From the NCBI GenBank assembly GCA_947041225.1, contig CAMRDM010000002.1, forward strand, positions 1 through 54,167: a DNA stretch of 54,167 nucleotides, read 5' to 3'. Within the stretch, counting starts at the first letter, position 1. Every line of letters begins with the position of its first letter. The notes below the pieces were generated by a model. That model was given only the letters and a program-made list of their open reading frames with translations. It was not told where the DNA came from and searched no databases. The position numbers were made by a program, and so were the translations under genes. Source of the stretch: an uncultured Deferribacteraceae bacterium (GTDB lineage Bacteria > Chrysiogenota > Deferribacteres > Deferribacterales > Mucispirillaceae). Below are positions 43,358-52,994 of the stretch, one piece after another.

Positions 43358-45636
43358 ATATAGAAAAAGTAAATAATAGTAATGATAGTGAAAACATTAT
43401 CTCACTCACAGATTTTTTAGTGAGGTATGGAGAGACAATTAAGTCTAAAGTATTAGATCAACTTGATCCTGTTTTTCAACAAAACAATCTTGATGATTTT
43501 GATCATAATGCTATGAATAAATTAGGTAGAGTATCAACTCGTAAACCTTTTCAAGCTCAAGCAAAAACTGTATTAGCCTTAAATAAAGGTTTCTATAAGA
43601 AAGATAAAAAGAGTTTGATATTGGTTGGAGAGATGGGAAGTGGTAAAACTTTAATGGCTATAAACGTAGCCTCATTGATACCTAAAAAGAATTGTAGGGT
43701 ATTAATTATCTGTCCAGGGCATTTAGTTAAAAAATGGAAAAGAGAGATTATATCTACAGATAAAAATCATGGAGAGATTCGTATCCTTTATAAAATATCG
43801 GATATCAATCTTGAAGCTCCGATCGGCAGAGAGTATTGGATCCTCGGTAAAGAGAAAGCTAAACTGCATTACAGTACTAAAAAAGTTTATCATTACAGTC
43901 GACGAAAAGGTATCTGTTGTCCATCATGCTATAAACCACTTGATGAAGAAGAGAAAGAAGCAAATAAATGTAGTAAAAAAAAATGTGGATCAAAATTCAC
44001 AACTGCTGATAATACTAAGTTTAGAAGATTTGCTTTAGCAGATTATATTAGACGCAAAAAGAATTTATGTAGAATTGAAATGTTGATAGCTGATGAAGTT
44101 CATGAACTTAAAGGTGGCGATACGGCACAAGGCCAGGCCTTTCATGCACTTTGTGTAGCTAGCAATAAAACCTTAGCATTAACTGGTACGCTTATGGGTG
44201 GTTATGCTAGTAATTTATATTACTTATTATTTAGAATGTTTAGTAAAAAATTTATTGAGAGAGGATATAAACATAACTCTTCAAGTAAGTTCTCTACAGA
44301 CTTTGGTGTGATCGAAGAAGTTGTCGAACAGAAAGTTCTAAACGATAGAATTGCATCACTTGCAAAAGTTAAACAGACTAGAAAGATAAAAGAGAAGCCT
44401 GGAATATCTCCCCTACTCTTGCCAGAGTTTTTATTAGAGAACACTGTGTATGTGTGGGTATCAGATATATCTGACGCGTTGCCAAGCTATGAAGAATCTG
44501 TAGAGATCGTTCCGATGACTGATGAACAATCACATGTGTATAAGTTATTTGAGAGAGATCTACAACGTGTCGTATATGAGGCGTTAGCGAAAAGAGATAA
44601 CAGATTATTAGGAGCGTTAGTCAATTCATTATTCGCATTACCTGATGGAGCAAGACGTGGAGAGATGGTGTTTGATCCTGATGCAAAAGCATTTGGCGTG
44701 GAACAAGTGTTGTGTTCAGCCGAACCTTTGTATCTCGACATATTGCCTAAGGAAGAAAAATTAATTGAACTTGTCTTAGAGGAGAAATCTAAAGGACGTA
44801 AAGTTGCTATCTTTTTAGAGCATACTGGAACTAGGGATTTAATCCCTGATTTAGAGGAACGCTTATCAAGAAATGGCATTACTGCTTTAGTTTTACGATC
44901 AACTACTGTACCCACTGATAAACGTGAGGAGTGGTTGACGAAGAATATCGAAAGTGAAAATCCTGATGTTTTAATCTGTAATCCAAGCTTAGTAAAAACT
45001 GGTTTAGACCTGCTTAGTTTTCCAACTATAATCTATTTTCAAGTTGGCTTTAATGTGTATACGTTGAGACAATCATCAAGACGAAGTTGGAGAATTGGAC
45101 AGACTCAAGATGTTAAGGTTATATACCTTGCATACTCGAACACAGCACAGAGCAGAGCTTTGAACCTGATAGCTAACAAGCTAGAAACATCGAACGCAGT
45201 TGAGGGTAAATTCTCAGCTGATGGATTAACAAAAATGAGTTCATCATCAGACTCTTCATTATTGTTTGCACTAGCTAAAGAGCTTGTCGGCAATAAGAGT
45301 GTCAATGATAATGAGATCAAGAGAAATTTTGCAAAGTATCGAAGTAGTGAAAGTGTACAAGACAGAAGTCTGGCCACTTCTGATACTTATGTAGAGGATC
45401 AATTCAAAGAGTTGTACAATAAGGTTTTCACGATCATATCGCCTTATCGTGCAGAAGAAGACAACGCTGTTATTTGTGAAAGTGATAGTGTAAGTAGTGT
45501 TGAGATTAGTGATCTACAGAGTGATACAGTTTCTATATGTAAGGAGAAGAAGTCCACGAATTTTCTAGCAAAAGCGAGTATGTTATTTGACAACAATCGC
45601 CAGCTTACAGTAGAGGATTTCTTGTCGTTGTGTTAG
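43354..45636 (+). CDS. SNF2-type superfamily 2 helicase/ATPase
   Basis: 760 aa. Q-like region KPFQAQAKTV, Walker A GEMGSGKT (about 92-99), a four-Cys zinc insertion (CCPSCYKPL...CSKKKCGSKF, about 189-215), DEVH box (about 247-250), LTGT motif III, and the SNF2 motif VI RQSSRRSWRIGQ (about 573-584). SNF2 enzymes translocate on duplex DNA. It shares an operon with a DNA-methyltransferase-like protein, recalling restriction or DNA-remodelling modules, but no nuclease domain is seen. A strong terminator follows at 45691. Confidence 0.82.
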   Translation: MNIEKVNNSNDSENIISLTDFLVRYGETIKSKVLDQLDPVFQQNNLDDFDHNAMNKLGRVSTRKPFQAQAKTVLALNKGFYKKDKKSLILVGEMGSGKTLMAINVASLIPKKNCRVLIICPGHLVKKWKREIISTDKNHGEIRILYKISDINLEAPIGREYWILGKEKAKLHYSTKKVYHYSRRKGICCPSCYKPLDEEEKEANKCSKKKCGSKFTTADNTKFRRFALADYIRRKKNLCRIEMLIADEVHELKGGDTAQGQAFHALCVASNKTLALTGTLMGGYASNLYYLLFRMFSKKFIERGYKHNSSSKFSTDFGVIEEVVEQKVLNDRIASLAKVKQTRKIKEKPGISPLLLPEFLLENTVYVWVSDISDALPSYEESVEIVPMTDEQSHVYKLFERDLQRVVYEALAKRDNRLLGALVNSLFALPDGARRGEMVFDPDAKAFGVEQVLCSAEPLYLDILPKEEKLIELVLEEKSKGRKVAIFLEHTGTRDLIPDLEERLSRNGITALVLRSTTVPTDKREEWLTKNIESENPDVLICNPSLVKTGLDLLSFPTIIYFQVGFNVYTLRQSSRRSWRIGQTQDVKVIYLAYSNTAQSRALNLIANKLETSNAVEGKFSADGLTKMSSSSDSSLLFALAKELVGNKSVNDNEIKRNFAKYRSSESVQDRSLATSDTYVEDQFKELYNKVFTIISPYRAEEDNAVICESDSVSSVEISDLQSDTVSICKEKKSTNFLAKASMLFDNNRQLTVEDFLSLC

Positions 45637-45690
45637 AGCTGCATGATGTAGGATTGTATCGTATCAAATGAAATCATATTAAATAAAATT

Positions 45691-45717
45691 AGCCTAGATT
45701 ATTCTAGGCTTTTTTTG
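45691..45717 (+). terminator. Rho-independent terminator of the helicase operon
   Basis: AGCCTAGA-TTAT-TCTAGGCT, a perfect 8-bp stem followed by seven T. Confidence 0.92.
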
Positions 45718-45822
45718 TGAGGAGTATTTTAGTTTAAAGTTATATATACTAAAAACGTAGGATATTTATCTCATATCTGTATTATAAAGTAGTATTGTTG
45801 CATAGATTTATTGTCATATTAC

Positions 45823-46404
45823 TTATTCGCATTTCTCAAAGAATATTTTTTGCAGTTTGCAAATGTCCTCATCTAATTCTATATAATGTATTAGTTCATC
45901 TCGTGTAAGGAGGTATCTCATCTGTGCCAACCTTTTTTTATTATTAATCAACTCCATTATTTTCCAAATTTCTAGTATAGGTCTCATGTCAAATTTAAAT
46001 GCTATTTCACACATATATTTCCCTACATTTGTATGATGTTTAATATTTCCATCCTTATCTCTGCTTAAATGATTATCATATTCATTTGAGGCTGGATCAA
46101 CAAATCCTTCATTACTGTTATTATGGAGATTACTATCATTCGTAGGCCACTTACTGCTTTTCTTTCTGTTACATGTAAAACAAGAATATACTAAATTTGA
46201 ATAACTATTTTTCATCCCTATATTTACTTTTTGAGGAACAAAGTGATCTATTTCAAACCCTTTTGTTGTTACCATTTCTGATTTACCACAATAACCACAT
46301 ATATAATGAAAGTCATTTCTTAGCTCATTAAGATAATCTTTATAATTAGGTTTCAAAGGTACGTCAAGACTTCTGTTAATTATATATTCACCATGTATTC
46401 TCAT
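45823..46404 (-). CDS. HNH endonuclease
   Basis: 193 aa from the ATG at 46404 (MRIHGEY); the track start at 46428 would overlap the previous gene by 20 bp. HNH elements: CGYCGK, FEIDHFVPQ (His of the motif), LVYSCFTCNRKKSSKWP, two CxxC pairs that bind a structural zinc. HNH enzymes cut DNA with one metal ion. Last gene of the operon methylase, dual-GHKL protein, receiver protein, HNH, where it would be the effector nuclease. Confidence 0.8.
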   Translation of the reverse strand: MRIHGEYIINRSLDVPLKPNYKDYLNELRNDFHYICGYCGKSEMVTTKGFEIDHFVPQKVNIGMKNSYSNLVYSCFTCNRKKSSKWPTNDSNLHNNSNEGFVDPASNEYDNHLSRDKDGNIKHHTNVGKYMCEIAFKFDMRPILEIWKIMELINNKKRLAQMRYLLTRDELIHYIELDEDICKLQKIFFEKCE

Positions 46405-46408
46405 AATA

Positions 46409-47029
46409 TTATTTTCTCTTTTCAGCATTTTTAATTATATTATTTGTCTTTTCTATCAACTCATCTAGAGTTTTTTGAACTTCACTTTTTAGAAGTTCAA
46501 CTGGAATATCATCTACTTCTCTATATGCTCGTAGTAGTTTAAACAAATCAATAAGTCGTTCCTCTTCTATTGCTGAAATTTTGAGTTGTCTTTTTTTACC
46601 AAGTAATTCTCTATATTCGTCAGTATGTTTTTTCAACCTCTTATCAAAAACATTAACAGCTTGTTTAATTTTTTTTACAAAATTTTCGTACATATCATTT
46701 GTAAAAACATCTCTATCAATAATTAAATTTGTAATTACAACATTTTCATATATTGAGTCTTCAGTGAAGCTAGTTATTATAAAACATGGCAAATCAGGTA
46801 TTTTCATATTAATAGAGTATACTAATTCTGTTCCTAAAAAATCAAACTTGTTCTTTAGTTTATAATCTACCATCATACATTTTATATTACTGGACAAAAT
46901 CCAATCTACTACTTCATCCATTGAAAAGCAACCACTTGGATATAATAACTCCATGCCCTCTTTTTTAAAGAGTTTTTTGTAACTTTCAAAGGTTGTTTTA
47001 TCATCGTCAATATATCCAATAGTATACAT
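46409..47029 (-). CDS. Response-regulator-like receiver protein
   Basis: 206 aa from the ATG at 47029 with GGAG 6 nt upstream; the track start is 12 nt earlier. The N-terminal receiver-like domain has the acidic pocket (GYIDDDK), the predicted phospho-acceptor Asp in MMVDYKL and the Ser/Thr switch in FIITSF. The usual Lys at the end of strand 5 is not evident (IIDRDVF). The C-terminal 90 residues are helical with a coiled-coil look, not a DNA-binding domain. Pairs with the kinase-like protein upstream. Confidence 0.68.
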   Translation of the reverse strand: MYTIGYIDDDKTTFESYKKLFKKEGMELLYPSGCFSMDEVVDWILSSNIKCMMVDYKLKNKFDFLGTELVYSINMKIPDLPCFIITSFTEDSIYENVVITNLIIDRDVFTNDMYENFVKKIKQAVNVFDKRLKKHTDEYRELLGKKRQLKISAIEEERLIDLFKLLRAYREVDDIPVELLKSEVQKTLDELIEKTNNIIKNAEKRK

Positions 47030-47044
47030 TATGTTCTCCATATT

Positions 47045-49318
47045 TTATTTTTTTGTTAATTTTATAGTAATATAGAAACCAAAAGCATGTTTCATATTTT
47101 CAGATAGATCAATACTTCCATCATACTCAGACACAGTTTTATCTATAATCCACATTCCCATGCCTGTACCAATTGTTTCACCACTATCATTTTTTTTATC
47201 ACTTTCCATTGGTTCTAATATCTTCCTTGGAGTTTCTCTGTAGGCAGGAGGTAATCCTTTGCCAGAATCACAATAAATAATAGTAATATCATTTTTAGAA
47301 TCTAAAATTTTAATATTGATTTTTTTTTCTTTTATATAATTAAATTGAAACATATTAACACTATTTGCAATCAAATTAGTTAAAATACTCTCTATATCAT
47401 AAGGAAAACATTTTAATTCAATTTCATTATTACTAAAACATAAATCAATATCAATATCTGGAAGTACCGCTTTCCATGAACTTACAATTTTTGATATGAG
47501 GTGGTTTAAATTTGTTTTATTTTGAGTTCTTTTATCACGTGATATAGAACCTAGTGTTACTTTAAACCATGAACTTAATGATTCACGTTTTTTATTTGCT
47601 TCTTCTATATATTCTAATCCAGCATTTAAGTCTTGATCAGCATCAAGAGCATTCTTTGCCATAATAATATTTAGACTTAACTTATGTGTAATGTCTTTTA
47701 TCTCATGGATGTAAGTATTGGTAACAATACCTGTTGTTGCTAAGGTTCTCAATAGTCTGTTTTCATCTTCTAAATCTTTAATTTGAGAGTCTTTATTATC
47801 TAATGCAATTTTAGCTCTTTCAGGATCTATAAAGTTCTCAGTAGATTGACTAGTATCTAGGTTCGAATTTTTGTTACGCTCTTTATCCATCCTAGACTCT
47901 TCAGCTTTCTCATTGATTTCTATTTGTATTTTTTCATGTTCATGTGTGTCATCGTATAGCTTTCTTAACTTACGAAAAACATATTGTCTATCTCTTTCCA
48001 ATTCTCCTATTATTTTAAGAAGAAATTCTTTCAGTAAGACAAATTCTCTATTTTCAATAATACCTTCTCTATTAGACTGATCCTCCAGATTCCTATTGAG
48101 TCGTGATATTAAAACGGATCCGATAACTTGATTAGCATTAACACGCCATTTTCCTGTTGGATGAGAAGGTGCTGCTGGAGATTCATTACGCCTATTAGAA
48201 AGTAATAACCAATCATAATTAGGAGTATTTAAATCTCCATAAGGTCTAACTCTAAAGCTATCTCTATAAATTTTTATACCATTAAAAATATTATTTTTAT
48301 TGTTTGTTATTAAAGGTTTATAGAAGTATTTTTCTAGATCTTGTTTATTTCTACCACCTTTTTCAAAATAGAAAGCTCCATTGAAATTTCCTATTGTATT
48401 TTCGATTTCTAACTCGCGATTAGGTAGTACTTTGTCAAATGAGGTATCAATGATTATTACCTCACCATTGAAATACTGCTCATCTTGTTTTGTAAATCCA
48501 CCACCTTTCATGATTTCTTTAAATTTATCGCCAAAGTCAAATTCATTTCTATGTAATTCAATATGAGTTTTGCCATCTTCTTTCACATCAAATTCTATCT
48601 TATAGTCGTACGGAAAATCATCTGTAGCACTTAATACCTCGGCATCATTTAGAGCCGTTTCTTCATCAAAAAAATATACTTGAAATACGTTTTTCATTTC
48701 ATAAGGAATTAAGGTAGTTAGATCTTCTTTAATTTTACCTATAGTGCTCTTATCCCAAACATCTCTTAAGTTCGTTAACTTGAAGATAGTACCTGTTCCT
48801 GATTTTTTAATCTTCTTTAATAAGAACTTTTTAACTTCATCATTATTAACTTCTTCAAGAAAATCATCTATTGATATTGGCGGTACATACAACTCTGCTG
48901 TTACATCTGTAATGTTTTTACTTTTTGAAAAATCTTCCCATTCTACTTCCCAAATTAATTTCCCTGCTTCTGATAACGTATACATCGCACATGTATCAGA
49001 TATCCTATCTAAAGCAAATCTACCAATACCCTTTGCCCCTGTTTGCACTCTACCACTATTACTTTTGAAATTTGTGGTTTTTGTTGAACGTCCTATCGTC
49101 ATCCAGTTGTCTGTTATAACATCTTCTGACATACCTGAACCATTATCTGCTATATAAAGAGAATTAGTAGCTGCTTCATAATATAGAATACAAACCTTAG
49201 CATCTGCATCATAAGTATTTTTAACTAACTCAATAATTGCACCATTTAGTTTTGCAACATTTTCTCTTCCAATTAATCGAGCAGTAGAAGCATCAACATT
49301 GAATGGAATTTTTGACAT
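47045..49318 (-). CDS. Dual GHKL ATPase / histidine-kinase-like protein
   Basis: 757 aa with two GHKL ATPase modules. The first (residues about 1-230) is HSP90/MutL/MORC-like: N-box ELVKNTYDADA, G1 ADNGSGM, G2 TGAKGIGRF. The middle contains a coiled coil (about 430-535). The second (about 535-757) resembles a histidine kinase: H-box-like YIHEIKDITHKL (His about 538), N-box ILTNLIANSVNMF, G1 CDSGKGLP, G2 GTGMGMWIID. No membrane helix or sensor domain, so it is a cytoplasmic sensor or clamp. Flanked by a DNA methylase and a receiver/HNH pair. Confidence 0.8.
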   Translation of the reverse strand: MSKIPFNVDASTARLIGRENVAKLNGAIIELVKNTYDADAKVCILYYEAATNSLYIADNGSGMSEDVITDNWMTIGRSTKTTNFKSNSGRVQTGAKGIGRFALDRISDTCAMYTLSEAGKLIWEVEWEDFSKSKNITDVTAELYVPPISIDDFLEEVNNDEVKKFLLKKIKKSGTGTIFKLTNLRDVWDKSTIGKIKEDLTTLIPYEMKNVFQVYFFDEETALNDAEVLSATDDFPYDYKIEFDVKEDGKTHIELHRNEFDFGDKFKEIMKGGGFTKQDEQYFNGEVIIIDTSFDKVLPNRELEIENTIGNFNGAFYFEKGGRNKQDLEKYFYKPLITNNKNNIFNGIKIYRDSFRVRPYGDLNTPNYDWLLLSNRRNESPAAPSHPTGKWRVNANQVIGSVLISRLNRNLEDQSNREGIIENREFVLLKEFLLKIIGELERDRQYVFRKLRKLYDDTHEHEKIQIEINEKAEESRMDKERNKNSNLDTSQSTENFIDPERAKIALDNKDSQIKDLEDENRLLRTLATTGIVTNTYIHEIKDITHKLSLNIIMAKNALDADQDLNAGLEYIEEANKKRESLSSWFKVTLGSISRDKRTQNKTNLNHLISKIVSSWKAVLPDIDIDLCFSNNEIELKCFPYDIESILTNLIANSVNMFQFNYIKEKKINIKILDSKNDITIIYCDSGKGLPPAYRETPRKILEPMESDKKNDSGETIGTGMGMWIIDKTVSEYDGSIDLSENMKHAFGFYITIKLTKK

Positions 49319-49335
49319 AGTATCGCTCCGTTTTG

Positions 49336-50763
49336 TTATTTAGTGTATGTGAAATTATTTATATCGCTTGTGGTAATTCGCATTGTACTGCCACTGCCGT
49401 TGATACCTATAGCATATACATATTCTAAAAACTCATTACTCTTTAAAATTTCCTCTGCATAACCAATTGACAAACCACTTTTAGGGTATATACATATTCC
49501 AGCATAAGGAATCTGATTTTTTAAAAGATGACATGTTTTAACTTTATCTGTTATTAAAGTAGATATCAATAACTTTTCTTGATTTAGATGTAGTAACGCC
49601 TGAGACCTTCCATATTCAAACCATTTTGTACTGGCATCATTATCACGTTTATTTAGCTCTGTAATAAATGAACGCAAATATTTGGTTGCTTCAGGAAATT
49701 GCTCTATAAACTCTTTTTCACCATAACGTAGTAGTTGATTTTGTTTATTATACGAATATGGAAAAATCAGTAATTCTTTTCTTTTATATGTCAAAGAACG
49801 AGGACTAATAGCTTCTCTTAATAACTTATTTTCAATTTTATATCCATCCAATACAACATATTTACCTTGTTGAGAATATTCATTAAATATAAAGACTCTA
49901 TTCAACAATGTTGCAATTGGATACCGTGCATGAAAATCATCTCCAAACCTTCTTTTAATAACTGTAATATTTTTGCTTTTTTCCCTAAAAACCCATTTAT
50001 TAGTCAAATCATTTTTTGACAACTGTATTTTGCGATTATTTACTACTTCTTTATAGTATATCTTTTTATTATGCCGTAAACCTTCACAAATAATAATTGC
50101 AGAAGATGTTAGTTTATTTTTAAAGAGTTTTTCTGTTGTATAGTCGATGATTTTGCTTAGATAGGGTAATATAAATATTCGTAATTTATCAGCAAATCTA
50201 TTTTTAAATATATTATTTGGAATCAGATAAGCTAGCCTGCCATCTTCGGATAACATTTTTATTGATAATTCAATAAAAGCATAGTAGTAATCAGGCGTTC
50301 CTTTTGAACACACTTTGAAATTTTCTTTAAGAAATTTTCTTGTTGCTATGTCTAGATTTCTATATGTTATGTAAGGTGGATTACCAATAATAAACTGGAA
50401 CTTCTCTGGAATAGGATTATGTAAAATATCAGTTTGTAGAATATTCCATTTCACGCCATATATATTATACTTACCAGTAACTTCATTCAGATTATCTATA
50501 CATGTTTTTTTATGTTTCTCATCTATCTCTGCACCATAGATATCTTGTTCAAGCCCATATATAATTTTATCATTAGTAAATTTTCTATTTAAACAATCTT
50601 TTATGTATCGATTTACTATCTCGACAAGGAAAGAGCCATCACCACATGAGTTTTCTAAAACTTTTTTACCATATAAATCGTCTTTATAGTTTACTTGATT
50701 CAACACTTCAATTACAATTTTAGGAGGAGTAAAAACTTGGCAATTTCCATTAATAAAACTCAT
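49336..50763 (-). CDS. N6-adenine DNA methyltransferase (Eco57I-like)
   Basis: 475 aa. FTPPKIVIEVL, motif I LENSCGDGSFL (36-46), acidic GAEIDEKH and catalytic NPPYITY (128-134), then a C-terminal target-recognition-like half (about 250-475). It would methylate adenine in double-stranded DNA. First gene of a four-gene minus-strand operon (17-bp gap to the next). The partner nuclease would be the HNH protein. The C-terminal segment GICIYPKSGLSIGYAEEIL resembles target domains of Eco57I-like enzymes. Confidence 0.85.
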   Translation of the reverse strand: MSFINGNCQVFTPPKIVIEVLNQVNYKDDLYGKKVLENSCGDGSFLVEIVNRYIKDCLNRKFTNDKIIYGLEQDIYGAEIDEKHKKTCIDNLNEVTGKYNIYGVKWNILQTDILHNPIPEKFQFIIGNPPYITYRNLDIATRKFLKENFKVCSKGTPDYYYAFIELSIKMLSEDGRLAYLIPNNIFKNRFADKLRIFILPYLSKIIDYTTEKLFKNKLTSSAIIICEGLRHNKKIYYKEVVNNRKIQLSKNDLTNKWVFREKSKNITVIKRRFGDDFHARYPIATLLNRVFIFNEYSQQGKYVVLDGYKIENKLLREAISPRSLTYKRKELLIFPYSYNKQNQLLRYGEKEFIEQFPEATKYLRSFITELNKRDNDASTKWFEYGRSQALLHLNQEKLLISTLITDKVKTCHLLKNQIPYAGICIYPKSGLSIGYAEEILKSNEFLEYVYAIGINGSGSTMRITTSDINNFTYTK

Positions 50764-51059
50764 ACTTTACTGCCTCTTAATTATTAGCATATCGCTTGAA
50801 ATATTATATATTATATTCATTTAATATTCAATTTTTAATTTCAGAATGAATTTACATTCATTAATCCATTAATTATTATTATTTTAATGGTTTTTGAAGA
50901 AATATATTACTTATTTGATTCAATAATTATAAGGCAGTTTCACTACAAACTTATTGGTTAGTTTTACAAATTCATCATATATGCTTTTCAATTAGGCTTT
51001 TTTTATGGATTAAAAAAGTATATAGTATAAATAACTATAAATACCAATAGGAGAAATAT

Positions 51060-52718
51060 ATGGACAATAACGAGCTAACACTTATTAAAAAGTATAACCA
51101 AATAGAAAGCATAGAGTATATAAAAAATAAATATGGAACTGATCTTTGGATACAAGTTGCAGGTAAGTCGACCTTACCTAATGGTAGCGATGCTACATTT
51201 TGGGTTGCAATGTTGGGTAAAGAAAAAATTGGTGACGCACTAAAATGTGCAGGCTGGGAACTGCGTATAGGCGATGGTAAACCAGGTTTCATATCTTATC
51301 ATACAAAAAAGCAACACAACGTGGAATATGAGAGGTTATGCGATTTATACGATGTTGAGCCATTAGTATATGCAAGAAACTTTAATGGTATAAAAGATGA
51401 TTATTACGAAGTAGTAGAAGAGTTCCGTTTACTTAATAATTTATATCACGATACACAAACTAATACTTTTTTAGCAATTAAAGATACTGGCGATACAGAA
51501 GAAGTTATTCGTATTAAAGATGACTCAGTATTTATTAATAGACGATATTTGCTTAGGTACGCTTCAGCTAAACAGATGGCGATTGCTTTATATTTTTCAG
51601 TTGATGTTTGTTTCAAGCATACTGACGAAAATGAGCTAGGAATAATAAATCTCAATTTAAATATTTCTGATGATATAGTTGCTGACATTTGGGGTGGTAG
51701 CGGTGGTCTTTATGGTAATGGAGAATATTCTAGTCGTCTAGAGGGCAAAAAAATATTAATGCCCTTATTAGTTGAAAAATGTGGGTATTCTCCTTATGAT
51801 AAAAAAGATGAAACAAAGTATGAAGATTTTATTATAGGCGTAGACAAAAATGGTGAAGAAATCAAGAACACTTGCAACCCTGATAAATTAGCTAATTATT
51901 TCGGTAAAAACCCTGATGCTCCACACTATTTAACGCCTGTGTTCTTTAAGCGTAGTGTTCTTAATAAGTATGTAGAAGATCATGGAAAATTCTTAGTTTC
52001 TGATGGTGGTATTTCATGTGGTTCACTATGGAGGCTAAGAATAGATAACCATAGTACCGATTATGTATCTGTTTATTTAGGTGATTTAGGTAATGATATT
52101 CTTTTTGAAGAACAAAATTATTGGAAATCGTTTAATATCCTTATTGATGGAAAAATTAGTGATGTAAAAATTAAAAGGGATTTTATGGCACAGGCTACAG
52201 ACCCAGAAATATCTGATTTAAAATTTAAACTCACTTTTGCCGATACTATTAAAAAATGGAGAACTGAACTAGGATGGGATTTGTTTATCCCTTTAAATAA
52301 AAATGATCAACATAATTTTAATAAAATATTTTTACCAATAAATAATACGCAGGCAGAATTTGATAATTTAATACTTTCGTTAACCAAAGTTATAATTGAT
52401 TCGCTAAATGAAAAAGAAATTGATAAACTTATTAATAGAGATGAAGAATTAAAGGGAGGTATAAGTAAATTGGAACGTTTGTGTACTAAAATGAATGTAA
52501 CTAATTATAAAGTCCACATAGATTTTCTGAGAATATTACAACAGCTTAGATCATCTAGCACAGCCCATAGGAAAGGTAGCAAGTATGAATCAATAGCTAA
52601 AAAGTTTTGTATTGGTGAGAAAAGTTTTACATGTATATTTGATGACATTTTAAAACAAAGTATCAACTTTCTCAGCTTCATATCCTTACTAGCAACGTTG
52701 ATAAAAAATAAACAGTAA
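51060..52718 (+). CDS. Unknown 552-aa protein with HEPN-like C-terminal motif
   Basis: Soluble, divergent from the methylase operon, with AGGAG before the ATG and TATAGTATAAAT as a possible -10 region. The first 450 residues match nothing I recognise (WIQVAGKSTLPNGSDATFW, DIWGGSGGLYGNGEYSSR). Near the C-terminus LRILQQLRSSSTAHRKGSKY has R-x5-H (Arg about 497, His about 503), which fits the RX4-6H motif of HEPN ribonuclease-type domains. Position beside restriction-like genes suggests defence; this is inference. Confidence 0.6.
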   Translation: MDNNELTLIKKYNQIESIEYIKNKYGTDLWIQVAGKSTLPNGSDATFWVAMLGKEKIGDALKCAGWELRIGDGKPGFISYHTKKQHNVEYERLCDLYDVEPLVYARNFNGIKDDYYEVVEEFRLLNNLYHDTQTNTFLAIKDTGDTEEVIRIKDDSVFINRRYLLRYASAKQMAIALYFSVDVCFKHTDENELGIINLNLNISDDIVADIWGGSGGLYGNGEYSSRLEGKKILMPLLVEKCGYSPYDKKDETKYEDFIIGVDKNGEEIKNTCNPDKLANYFGKNPDAPHYLTPVFFKRSVLNKYVEDHGKFLVSDGGISCGSLWRLRIDNHSTDYVSVYLGDLGNDILFEEQNYWKSFNILIDGKISDVKIKRDFMAQATDPEISDLKFKLTFADTIKKWRTELGWDLFIPLNKNDQHNFNKIFLPINNTQAEFDNLILSLTKVIIDSLNEKEIDKLINRDEELKGGISKLERLCTKMNVTNYKVHIDFLRILQQLRSSSTAHRKGSKYESIAKKFCIGEKSFTCIFDDILKQSINFLSFISLLATLIKNKQ

Positions 52719-52770
52719 TAATTGTAATTTAATATAAGAAATTTTAAATAATAACTGTTCTTGAGTATAA

Positions 52771-52980
52771 AGAAATCTTGCCAAATAATATAACTATGCT
52801 ATTATTCATTGTTATTTAACAAAGTCAAAAAGTATCAAATCGTATCAAATAAAGCACAAAGCACCAAAAGTAATTATCACGAATAGAAACAAAATAATAA
52901 GTTGTAAAATTAACATACATGGGGAATTATGAAAAAATGGGCAATCTTAACAGTTTTAATGGTTCTATTTTAGTATTAGT
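52771..52980. repeat. Direct repeat, copy 1, with lipoprotein-gene remnant
   Basis: Matches 53809-54009 over about 200 bp with scattered differences: AAATAATATAACTATGCTAT near the start, the same leader, a GGGGA ribosome site and the start of a lipoprotein signal sequence. The copies flank the NERD gene. Confidence 0.8.
52929..52973 (+). pseudogene. Truncated lipoprotein gene start
   Basis: ATG at 52929 reads MKKWAILTVLMVLF then stop. The intact paralogue at 53966 reads MKKRSILTVLMALFLVLLIS. Adding one T in the T-run restores the reading LVLVKS, but a stop follows a few codons later, so only the signal-peptide end remains. It could now serve as a leader peptide for the NERD gene, which starts 21 bp later without an evident ribosome site. 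Confidence 0.65.
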
Positions 52981-52994
52981 GAAATCTACATAAC

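Noticed and set aside
44220-45377. Minus-strand ORFs inside the SNF2 helicase and tra genes (for example 44487..44915, 45105..45377, 29155..29496)
   Set aside because: They are antisense shadows of well-supported genes and show no independent motifs or ribosome sites.
47871-49157. Plus-strand ORFs inside the dual-GHKL gene
   Set aside because: Antisense to a protein with complete ATPase motifs; low-complexity Ser/Leu composition typical of shadows.
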